Positions 1 to 7,171 of a stretch of DNA of 21,613 bases are shown here, in pieces. Made by a program: the position numbers and the translations under genes. This DNA comes from a virus. Where the stretch lies: positions 1 through 21,613 of the IMG/VR virus record IMGVR_UViG_3300025887_000166; one strand, 5' to 3'. Every line of letters starts with the position of its first letter. Positions within the stretch are counted from its first letter, which is position 1. The notes under the pieces were generated by a model that made no database searches, was not told where the DNA came from, and worked only from the letters and a program-made list of their open reading frames with translations.

Positions 1-15
1 AAGAACGATGTAGTT

Positions 16-447
16 ATGAACTACGACTATCAAGTCGCTGTAGCTGAAACTGAGAAAGCCCGAATGGAAGCTATCAAAGAGATTGCCCGTCAGGGTGATA
101 CTGGAGCGGTAGCTGCTGCAATGATGATGCAGGGCCAAGGCAGTTCCGCACACGCTGCGCCAAACTCAGGCAAGGATAGTGCATTGGCTTGGGCGGGAAT
201 ACTTGTGCCAAGCATTGTGCAAGCGACAGGCATTGCTGTAAATGCTGACGTGGCTAGAGTGCAATCAAACAACAACACAACGATTGCCACAACCAACAGC
301 AACAACGGCAAGGACATTGCAGTCAACACCAACGAAACAATGGCGACGATTGCTGAGGCAACCATCGTCAACCCGCAAGTTGTCACCAGCACCAGCACGG
401 TCAACACGATCACTTGCGTGACCGACGCAAGCTACACCTGCGAGTAA
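16..447 (+). CDS. Hypothetical phage protein with one hydrophobic segment; may begin upstream
   Basis: Function not recognised. The N-terminal 30 residues are charged and helical. They are followed by a Met/Ala-rich stretch, a hydrophobic segment at about residues 55-75 that could span a membrane, and an Asn/Thr-rich C-terminal half with two cysteines near the end. The reading frame stays open through the left edge of the window and no clear Shine-Dalgarno precedes the ATG at 16, so the true start may lie outside. The next gene begins 3 nt after its stop, so it belongs to the late virion operon. A structural or minor tail role is inferred from position only. Confidence 0.6.
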   Translation: MNYDYQVAVAETEKARMEAIKEIARQGDTGAVAAAMMMQGQGSSAHAAPNSGKDSALAWAGILVPSIVQATGIAVNADVARVQSNNNTTIATTNSNNGKDIAVNTNETMATIAEATIVNPQVVTSTSTVNTITCVTDASYTCE

Positions 448-450
448 GTA

Positions 451-978
451 ATGTCGTATTATGTCCTTCCCGATTACTGGGTTTCTGGTTACGCGGAAGG
501 CGATGCCGTTGAGATTGCTGCGACAATAACGCCTACCCTTACGTTTGCAACTGTGGATGTGAACAGCGTTGCTAGTATATCGTCTATCGCTTCACAGGCG
601 GTGACGTTCACGCTCGACGTTGATAAAATTTCTGGTATTGCGTCGATTGTGGTTGCGTCGGCTGATATGGCGTCTCAGGCGTTTTACATCAAAGAGGCGT
701 CAGCAAGCGTTGACGCAAGTATTGAGGCAGCGTCCAGTGCAGTTGCAATACTTACTGGGCAATCGCAAGTTGATGCGTCAACCACATTCGCTGCGAACGT
801 GAATAGAATTTTGTACAATAGTGCAAACATTGAAAATTCATGTATAATGACGGGAAATGTTCGGTACTACTGGACTACAGAAACAGATACAGACGAGACA
901 TGGACAGTCCAAAGCGATACAGATGAAATATGGACAGTTCAGAGCGATACTGCGGAAACGTGGGAAAGGGTTAATTAA
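451..978 (+). CDS. Hypothetical virion protein with C-terminal [10 protein letters not shown] repeats
   Basis: Encodes 175 aa. The first 120 residues are rich in Ala, Ser, Val and Thr with alternating hydrophobics, as in beta-structured phage fibre or spike proteins. From about residue 146 the chain has three in-frame copies, the last degenerate, of a 10-residue unit of the type [10 protein letters not shown]. The TAA stop overlaps the next ATG by one base (TAATG), suggesting coupled translation with the tail-fibre-like gene downstream. Similar Trp-containing tandem tails occur in marine phage structural proteins (recalled, not searched). The exact function is unknown. Confidence 0.65.
   Translation: MSYYVLPDYWVSGYAEGDAVEIAATITPTLTFATVDVNSVASISSIASQAVTFTLDVDKISGIASIVVASADMASQAFYIKEASASVDASIEAASSAVAILTGQSQVDASTTFAANVNRILYNSANIENSCIMTGNVRYYWTTETDTDETWTVQSDTDEIWTVQSDTAETWERVN
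886..969 (+). repeat. 30-bp in-frame tandem repeat
   Basis: Units start with GATAC at 886, 916 and 946. The first two are full 30-bp units and the third diverges after about 24 bp. The differences between units are mostly synonymous or conservative, so the repeat appears maintained at protein level (Asp/Thr/Glu-Trp-Thr-Val-Gln-Ser). The unit length is a multiple of three, so copy number can change without a frameshift. Confidence 0.85.
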
Positions 979-1517
979 TGGCTGACAGTACAACAACAAA
1001 TTTTGGCTTCATTAAGCCGGAAGTCGGATCTTCAAATGATACTTGGGGAACCAAGCTGAATGAAAACTGGGATGACATCGATGGCTATCTGAACGACAAG
1101 GCACCGAAGGCCGATCCGGTTTTTACCGGCAATTCTACGTTTGCCTCTGACGTTGCTATAACTGGTGACGCAACGGTTGGTGGATCGTTGAAGTCGCAGA
1201 CATATGAGGACACATTTGTGTCTGGTGTGGGCAGCACGATTGACCTGTCAACCGGCACCGTTTTCTCGCACACGCTGTCTGCTAACGCTACGTTTACGTT
1301 TTCAAATGCCCCAGCAAGCGGCACGGCATTTGCGTTTGTATTGAAATTGACGCAGGGCGCGGGGCCATACACCGTGACATGGACGAACGTCCTGTGGAAT
1401 AACGGCCTCACGCCAGCCGTGTCAGATGGCAGTGGCGAGATTGATGTTTACGTTTTCTTGACGCATGACGGCGGGACAACGTGGTATGGATTTGTTGCTG
1501 GACAGGATATGTCATGA
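978..1517 (+). CDS. Tail-fibre-like virion protein
   Basis: Encodes 179 aa. The N-terminus has the pattern [20 protein letters not shown] followed by LNENWDDID, a signature seen at the start of many phage tail-fibre and tail-associated proteins. It then runs through a 'PVFTGNSTF' segment typical of fibre repeats to a beta-rich C-terminal domain (roughly residues 75-179) with a TWTNVLW motif. It starts at the ATG overlapping the preceding stop and ends in an ATGA overlap with the glycine-rich gene. It is probably a short receptor-binding or fibre component; assignment to a named family is not certain. Confidence 0.75.
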   Translation: MADSTTTNFGFIKPEVGSSNDTWGTKLNENWDDIDGYLNDKAPKADPVFTGNSTFASDVAITGDATVGGSLKSQTYEDTFVSGVGSTIDLSTGTVFSHTLSANATFTFSNAPASGTAFAFVLKLTQGAGPYTVTWTNVLWNNGLTPAVSDGSGEIDVYVFLTHDGGTTWYGFVAGQDMS

Positions 1518-2167
1518 GTTTGGCAAGTAAATTACTTGTATCTAGCGGGTCGCCAACTGGCGAACAGGTATTCACGTCGTCTGGGACGTGGACTGCCCCG
1601 AAGGGTGTTTACCTTGTGTCTGTAGTCGCCATTGGTCAAGGCGGTAATGGCGCTAGGGAAACTGGCACTGACAGTTTTGGAAACCCATATGATAGGAGTT
1701 ATGGCGGTGGCGGCGGCGGTCTTGGCTGGAGGAATAATATCCAAGTAGCACCAGAACAGTCATATATTGTTAGAGTATTATCAACGGGCAGCTATTTCAT
1801 TTCCATAAATACTGTGTGGGGCGAGTCTGGTAAGACTAATGATTCCAGTGTCCCGATTAGCAATGTTGGAGGTATATATATCGGAGACGGAGGGGGCAAT
1901 GGGGGACATGGCCGCAGCGCGAATAAATTAACCAACCCTGAATATACAATCGGCGGCGGCGGCGACGCTGGTAATTACAATTCAGACGGCGGGATTTCAA
2001 ATTCAGTTTACGGCGTAGCAGACCCTTACACCACTGTTCCGCTTGGCGAAGGGTCTGGCATATCTGGCAATGATATTGGCAATTATGGCTACGGCGGAAC
2101 GGAATATTTATCTGGCGGCGGAGGCGTAGTTCAAATCCGCTGGGGTGTTAATAAGGACTTTTCCTGA
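1514..2167 (+). CDS. Glycine-rich tail adhesin-like protein
   Basis: Encodes 217 aa from the ATG in an ATGA overlap with the upstream stop; the in-frame ATG 33 bases upstream would only extend it into the previous gene. Residues near 20-45 match the common phage '[14 protein letters not shown]' entry strand. They are followed by repeated poly-glycine clusters ([31 protein letters not shown]) separated by variable loops. In known adhesins such as Salmonella phage S16 gp38, glycine-rich motifs build a polyglycine-II sandwich that presents receptor-binding loops. Here this is an inference from composition. The position next to the fibre-like gene supports a host-recognition role. Confidence 0.75.
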   Translation: MSLASKLLVSSGSPTGEQVFTSSGTWTAPKGVYLVSVVAIGQGGNGARETGTDSFGNPYDRSYGGGGGGLGWRNNIQVAPEQSYIVRVLSTGSYFISINTVWGESGKTNDSSVPISNVGGIYIGDGGGNGGHGRSANKLTNPEYTIGGGGDAGNYNSDGGISNSVYGVADPYTTVPLGEGSGISGNDIGNYGYGGTEYLSGGGGVVQIRWGVNKDFS

Positions 2168-2391
2168 TGTACATTGACGATAAAAGCCATGAATGTTCCC
2201 CAAGCTGGGCAAATATACTGCGCAAGCGGTATCCAAGCACCAGCTTCCCAAGCAAGATGAGTGATGAAAGCCTAGCCAACATGGGCATTCACGCGATAAA
2301 GCCCGCGCTACGCAAGGTTGGCGTTGAATACATTAAGTGCGATCCTCAGTTAATCGATGGCGTTTGGACTGAAATTCTGGAGGCAAAATAA
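2167..2391 (+). CDS. Small hypothetical protein of the tail operon
   Basis: Encodes 74 aa and is soluble in appearance, with a basic patch (LRKRYP) and a Cys-Asp-Pro motif near residue 57. It is coupled on both sides: its ATG shares one base with the previous TGA and its own TAA shares one base with the next ATG. Small genes directly after phage adhesins often encode fibre-assembly chaperones, but no chaperone signature can be seen here. Function unknown. Confidence 0.6.
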   Translation: MYIDDKSHECSPSWANILRKRYPSTSFPSKMSDESLANMGIHAIKPALRKVGVEYIKCDPQLIDGVWTEILEAK

Positions 2392-3869
2392 TGCCCTTAA
2401 TCCCATTGCAGATCCCCGCAGGACAATTCCGAAACGGGACAGACTTACAGGCCGCAGGACGCTGGACTGACGGTTCCCTTGTGCGGTGGCATGAGGGGGC
2501 GATGATGCCTGTAGGTGGATGGCGTCAACGAGGTGACGTTTCCATTGGCGGTGTTGTTCGCGGCATGATTGCTTGGAGGGACAATGACCAAAACCGCTTT
2601 ATGGCGTTTGGAACCCATGACAGCCTTTTTATTATGGAGGAAGACAACGACGTATATGACGTAACCCCAACGGGTTTTACGTCTGGTCGGGTCAGCGCAT
2701 CCGTAAACTCAGGATATGGAGGCGGCTTATATAGCAACGAGGATTATGGTATTCCAAGGCAAGACAGCTTCACTTTGCTGGAGCCTACAACTTGGAAGCT
2801 AGACACTTGGGGCGAGTATTTGGTTGGATGTTCTACAGATGACGGAAAGCTGTACGAGTGGCAAATTGATACGGCAACACCGGCGGCGGCAATTGCGAAC
2901 GCCCCTACTGCCAACACCTCACTAATCGTAACTGAAGAGCGTTTTATCTTTGCATTAGGTGCTGGTGGAGACCCTAGAAAAGTTCAGTGGTGTGACAGGG
3001 AAAACAATACAGATTGGACACCGGCGGCAACAAACGAGGCTGGTGATATTTTGCTGCAAACCAGCGGCGAAATTATGGCTGGTGCGAGAACGCGCGGCGA
3101 GACAATTATTTTGACAACTAACGACTGCCATGTTGCCCGTTACCAAGGTCCACCATATGTTTTCGGGTTTGAGCGCGTCGGAACATCTTGCGGGCTTATT
3201 GGCCCCAATGCTGTTGCCTCAGTTGATGCCGGCGTTGTGTGGATGGGCGGATCAGGGTTTCACATTTATAGCGGTGGTGCTGTGCAGGACTTGTCTTGCG
3301 ACGTTTCTGATTACGTTTTCTCAAGTATGAACAGAGACCAGTTAGCCAAAGTTTATGCTGTAGTAAATTCTAAATGGCGAGAAATATGGTGGTTCTACCC
3401 TTCAGGTGATGGAACGGAATGTGACCGATATGTTGCGTTTGACTATGCTGAAAACATATGGATGACAGGAAACTTAGAGCGCACTGCGGGCGTTGACGCT
3501 GGGACATTCCGCCAGCCAATTTGGATAGAGCCTGATGGAACCTTGTATGAGCATGAAATTGGCAATCAGTACGGCTCTGAAAGCGTTTTTGCTGAGACAG
3601 GCCCGATTAGTATAGGTGCTGGCGATAACGTGATGCGCGTTACTGGCTTAATACCTGATGAAAAAACTCAAGGCGAGGTCACTGCAACATTTAAAACTCG
3701 CTTGTATCCCAACGCAGATGAAGCATCTCACGGGCCGTTTAATATGGCTAATCCTACGTCTGTTAGATTTACAGGCCGTCAAGTTAGAATGCGCGTAGAT
3801 GGAAATAGCAACACGGATTGGCGAGTTGGTGTCATGCGGATCGACGCAAGTCAGGGCGGGAAGAGATGA
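2391..3869 (+). CDS. P22 gp10-like packaged-DNA stabilisation / tail hub protein
   Basis: Encodes 492 aa, close to the roughly 470 aa of P22 gp10. The N-terminus (IPAGQFRNGTDLQAAGRW, then LVRWHEG, then PVGGWRQRG) is the recurring opening of a family of marine podoviral tail proteins often annotated as packaged-DNA stabilisation protein. The rest is beta-rich with many Trp, Gly and Asp residues, consistent with a beta-propeller-like fold. In P22, gp10 sits below the portal and helps seal the packaged genome and attach the tail. That role is inferred from similarity recalled, not computed. A generic tail protein is the alternative. Confidence 0.65.
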   Translation: MPLIPLQIPAGQFRNGTDLQAAGRWTDGSLVRWHEGAMMPVGGWRQRGDVSIGGVVRGMIAWRDNDQNRFMAFGTHDSLFIMEEDNDVYDVTPTGFTSGRVSASVNSGYGGGLYSNEDYGIPRQDSFTLLEPTTWKLDTWGEYLVGCSTDDGKLYEWQIDTATPAAAIANAPTANTSLIVTEERFIFALGAGGDPRKVQWCDRENNTDWTPAATNEAGDILLQTSGEIMAGARTRGETIILTTNDCHVARYQGPPYVFGFERVGTSCGLIGPNAVASVDAGVVWMGGSGFHIYSGGAVQDLSCDVSDYVFSSMNRDQLAKVYAVVNSKWREIWWFYPSGDGTECDRYVAFDYAENIWMTGNLERTAGVDAGTFRQPIWIEPDGTLYEHEIGNQYGSESVFAETGPISIGAGDNVMRVTGLIPDEKTQGEVTATFKTRLYPNADEASHGPFNMANPTSVRFTGRQVRMRVDGNSNTDWRVGVMRIDASQGGKR

Positions 3870-4522
3870 GCGCACCAAATACAGCTCCCCCAGTTACAGA
3901 AAATCTCAAGCAGTGGGCTGAAAGGTTTTCTCGCTATGTGACAAAAAACTTATCAAAACTGACGTTTAAGACTGCTGACGCAAGCCCAGCTGAAAACGGC
4001 GTGATCCTTTGGGATGAGGCAAACGGATACCCGGTGGTCTCAAAGAACGGTGAGTTCCGTCAAATCGTGCTGGAGGATGGCCAGTATGCTGGCGGCATTA
4101 CAACAGATCAGACCGCTGCATCTATAAACACCGCCTACGCCTTGACGTACACATCAAGCTCCGCCGAGGGTATTACAAACGGCACACCAGCCTCTCGCAT
4201 AGTCTTTGAAGAGGCTGGCGAGTATATGATTAGTTTTTCGGCACAAATTTCATCTACGTCCAGCTCAACTGTAAACTTCTGGTTTTGGCCACGCGTCAAC
4301 GGCGTTGACGTTACTGGGTCAACGATGAAGAACGCACTGCACCAGAACGGCGCAACGCTTGTTGTGTCTCGGTCTGTTATCTTTAACTTCGCCGCCGGAG
4401 ATTACTTGGAAGCCATGTGGGCTGTTGACAGCACCAGCGGATTTCTTGATGCAACTGCGGCAACGGCGTTTGCACCCGCAGCACCAGCGTCCACAATTTC
4501 GATAACGAGGCTGCACGGATGA
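3866..4522 (+). CDS. Jelly-roll (C1q/TNF-like) virion protein
   Basis: Encodes 218 aa from the ATG overlapping the upstream TGA (ATGA). The N-terminal 75 residues are helical and then an 'ENGVILWDEANGYPV' linker. From about residue 85 to the end the sequence follows the C1q/TNF-like phage pattern: a surface strand (YALTYTSSS), an 'EEAGEYMISFSAQ' strand, a Ser-rich turn, 'FWFWPRVNGVDV', then 'FNFAAGDYLEAMWA' and a terminal 'ISITRL' strand. Such trimeric jelly rolls decorate capsids or tip fibres. Placement between the stabilisation-like protein and the ejection proteins supports a virion role. Confidence 0.65.
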   Translation: MSAPNTAPPVTENLKQWAERFSRYVTKNLSKLTFKTADASPAENGVILWDEANGYPVVSKNGEFRQIVLEDGQYAGGITTDQTAASINTAYALTYTSSSAEGITNGTPASRIVFEEAGEYMISFSAQISSTSSSTVNFWFWPRVNGVDVTGSTMKNALHQNGATLVVSRSVIFNFAAGDYLEAMWAVDSTSGFLDATAATAFAPAAPASTISITRLHG

Positions 4523-4986
4523 CCAACGAAAACGTCATAAAGGTCAGCTTCGAGCCGCAGCAAGATCCCAAAGTGGAAATGTTTGCCGTGCTGCCCGAGA
4601 ACCTGCCGGCGGTGATCGACGACGCGCGGCGCTTCATAGCGATGTCTACTGCGCGCCAGGACAATGTAGACGCCGATCACATCATCCAAGACCTATGCGA
4701 CGGCATGTCATTGCTGTGGATGGTTTACGTTGACGGGGTGCCAATGGCGTCCGTCGTGACCTGCATTTTGCACCACCCGCTGCGCCGCAACCTCAAGATC
4801 GAGTGGATGGGCGGAGAGGACATGCACCTTTGGGCCGGAGAGGCGTTGGCCACTTTGACAAAAATAGCGAAAGAAGCTAAAATGGACGCGATTGAGACTG
4901 ACGGTCGCAAGGGGTTTGCGAAATACGCAGAGGCGGCTTCATTCCGCGAAACGCGCAGACATTATGAGATGGAGCTGAGCCAATGA
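4519..4986 (+). CDS. GNAT-like phage protein (candidate internal virion protein)
   Basis: Encodes 155 aa. The core has the GNAT-like succession of a strand (LLWMVYVDGVPMASVVTC), a second strand with a basic Arg-rich turn (LRRNLKIEWMGG), a helix with Trp (DMHLWAGEALATLTKIAKEA) and a C-terminal strand-helix (MDAIETDGRKGFAKYAEAASF). The acetyl-CoA-binding Q/RxxGxG loop is not evident, so enzyme activity is doubtful. GNAT-like proteins occur in this position in podoviruses, where T7 gp13 is an internal virion protein. ATGA overlaps link it to both neighbours. Confidence 0.6.
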   Translation: MTNENVIKVSFEPQQDPKVEMFAVLPENLPAVIDDARRFIAMSTARQDNVDADHIIQDLCDGMSLLWMVYVDGVPMASVVTCILHHPLRRNLKIEWMGGEDMHLWAGEALATLTKIAKEAKMDAIETDGRKGFAKYAEAASFRETRRHYEMELSQ

Positions 4987-6029
4987 GTTCGACCAAGACA
5001 CAAGAAAGCAAGCTGCCGCAGTGGCAGGAAGACTTCGTCCGCGAGCAGATCATGCCGCGCGGCATTGAGATCGCCGACACGGAATACACTCCATACACTG
5101 GCGAGACGATTGCCGGCATGACGCCGACCCAGCAGCAGGCGCTTTCCGGCTTCGGCGGGCTCGACATGGGCGGTGCGGCATATGATCAGGCGATAGCTGC
5201 ACAGCGCGGCCTGGCTGGCTTCGCCCCTACCGGAATGGGCGCCGTTGGCGCCGTCAGTTCAGCGCGAGCCCCAGGGCAGATTGACGTCAACCAGCTGGCG
5301 TCAACTGACCTTGGTGCGTACATATCGCCATACACCCAAAACGTAATTGATCTAGGTCAACAGGACATCGAGCGTCAGCGTCAGATGGCGTCCAACACGC
5401 TCGGCGCGCAGGCGGAGGCCGCCGACGCATTTGGCGGATCGCGTCAGGCTGTGCAGGAGGGCGTAATCGCCGGCGAGGCTCTACGCCAGGCGGGCGCCTT
5501 GTCCGCCCAGCAGCGGGAGCAGGCGTTTACGCAGGCGCTTCAGTCTGGCCAGTTTGACATTAGCAACGTGCAGCAGGCGCGCACATTGAGGTCGGACCAA
5601 CAGATGCGGGCCGCGGAACTTGCCCAGCAGGCGCGAGAAGCTGCGGCGGCACGCGCCCAGGCGGCGGCAGGAGCCAACTTCCAAGGCCAGTTCCAAGCTG
5701 CCGGCATCCAAAGCGGAGCCGCCAACGCAATGGCCGGACTGGCGGGGCAGCAACTGCAATCGCGGCTCACCGGCCTCGGCGCGCAAATGTCTGCCGGAGA
5801 GCAGCAGCGCGCCCTGGAGCAGGCTCAGTTGGAAGCTGATTACGCAATGTTCCAGGGGCAGCAGGCGTATCCGCTCACGCAGCTTAACGCGCTCCTAGCG
5901 GCGGGTTCCGGCATTCCGACGGGACTTGGCACAACGACGACGCGCGATCCGTTTGGCGGGTTGAAGGCGGTTGGGCAGGTGCTCTCTGGCGTCGGGGACG
6001 TAGGCACTGGATTTGGATACGGGAGGTAG
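4983..6029 (+). CDS. Ala/Gln-rich candidate DNA-ejection protein A
   Basis: Encodes 348 aa. The N-terminal part carries 'YTPYTGETIAGMTPTQQQA' and then 'YISPYTQNVIDLGQQDIERQ' and 'AFGGSRQAVQEG', a set that recurs in marine phage internal or ejection proteins. Residues about 110-290 are helical and extremely rich in Ala, Gln and Arg, consistent with long coiled coils. The C-terminus is Gly-rich. It is the first of three consecutive large proteins whose order matches the internal-virion cassette of podoviruses. No enzymatic motif is visible. Confidence 0.6.
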   Translation: MSSTKTQESKLPQWQEDFVREQIMPRGIEIADTEYTPYTGETIAGMTPTQQQALSGFGGLDMGGAAYDQAIAAQRGLAGFAPTGMGAVGAVSSARAPGQIDVNQLASTDLGAYISPYTQNVIDLGQQDIERQRQMASNTLGAQAEAADAFGGSRQAVQEGVIAGEALRQAGALSAQQREQAFTQALQSGQFDISNVQQARTLRSDQQMRAAELAQQAREAAAARAQAAAGANFQGQFQAAGIQSGAANAMAGLAGQQLQSRLTGLGAQMSAGEQQRALEQAQLEADYAMFQGQQAYPLTQLNALLAAGSGIPTGLGTTTTRDPFGGLKAVGQVLSGVGDVGTGFGYGR

Positions 6030-6031
6030 AC

Positions 6032-7159
6032 ATGGAACCTTATTTATTAACGCAAGAAGACATCGACAAACTGCTCGCCGCCGGCGGATCTGACGCCATG
6101 CCGGGTGAGGCGGCAACGCCTCAAGACTTGCAGCTTCTAGGTATTACGCCGCAGCCAATGCCGGAAGTAACAGACGACAGGAGCCCCGGCGGCAACCTTG
6201 CGGTCGAGACTGTGCCAGCTCCGCCTGCCGTTACACCTGTCACTGCGCCTGCAAACGACAACATGGCGCTGCTCCAACAAATGTTGGACGCGCAAAAGCC
6301 GGCGCAGCCTTCTTCATACGAAAGTATGTCAAAGGACCAGCGCCGCATGTTAGCCTTTGCCGGGCTTTCCGACGCGGGCAGAGCCTTGCAGGGGCTGCAA
6401 GGCGGAAAGGTGGAAGCATTGCTCGGCCGCTTCAACGAGCAGGCCGACATACAGCGCAAGGCTACGGCGGCGCAGGCTCAGCGGCAGATGCTGCAAGGGC
6501 TTATTGGCACTAGCGGGGCGGGTCAAGATCCGCAGGCTCGCATCCAGCAGCTTCTCAACCTGGCGATGGTGAACCCGAGCATGGCGCCGGCAATCGCGTT
6601 GCAGGTTAAACAGATACAGGATCAGATCAAAGCGTCCACAGGTGATGTGAGCGGCTCTTCTCAAGCAGCCACTCAGCTTGAAGACGTTAATGCTTTAATC
6701 AATATGATTGACGAAGATCCAAGTCTAACCACAGGCATAATGGGTTCACTCCTTAGTTACATCCCCGGCACTGGCGCGAATATTGCTGAAGGCTTGGCCA
6801 CTACCTTGAGGTCCAATCTTGCGCTTCAAGCGCTGAAAGACCTGAAGGCAACAGGCGCGACAATGGGTGCACTTAATGCAACAGAATTTACCGCGCTGGA
6901 AACTGAATTAACCCAGCTTGATCTGTCTAAGGGGCCGCAGACATCCAAAAGAGCCTTGAAGCGTATTCAGACAAAGTATCAAAACCTGGTCGCTGATGCG
7001 TTTAGAGACGCCGAAGAACAGGTGGCCGCCGGAAATCCTATGGGGCAAAGAACGCTTGATGGGTTAAATCGGATATTTGGGGGCAAGCCAGCGTGGACCG
7101 AAAACGCGGGTCCAGTGGTCCCGTCAGACGGCACCTCAGATCCATTGAACATTTTATAA
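6032..7159 (+). CDS. Candidate DNA-ejection / internal virion protein B
   Basis: Encodes 375 aa, starting 2 nt after the preceding stop with no strong Shine-Dalgarno, so translation is probably coupled. The N-terminus reads LLTQEDIDKLLAAGG. It is followed by a Pro/Ala-rich linker (about residues 20-75), an Ala/Gln helical region, and a C-terminal domain (about 210-330) with the pattern 'GIMGSLLSYIPGTGANIAEGL' and then 'LKATGATMGALNATEF'. That domain resembles one found in other phage structural proteins. A virion-internal role is inferred from neighbours. Confidence 0.55.
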   Translation: MEPYLLTQEDIDKLLAAGGSDAMPGEAATPQDLQLLGITPQPMPEVTDDRSPGGNLAVETVPAPPAVTPVTAPANDNMALLQQMLDAQKPAQPSSYESMSKDQRRMLAFAGLSDAGRALQGLQGGKVEALLGRFNEQADIQRKATAAQAQRQMLQGLIGTSGAGQDPQARIQQLLNLAMVNPSMAPAIALQVKQIQDQIKASTGDVSGSSQAATQLEDVNALINMIDEDPSLTTGIMGSLLSYIPGTGANIAEGLATTLRSNLALQALKDLKATGATMGALNATEFTALETELTQLDLSKGPQTSKRALKRIQTKYQNLVADAFRDAEEQVAAGNPMGQRTLDGLNRIFGGKPAWTENAGPVVPSDGTSDPLNIL

Positions 7160-7171
7160 TAGGGTAAAAGC

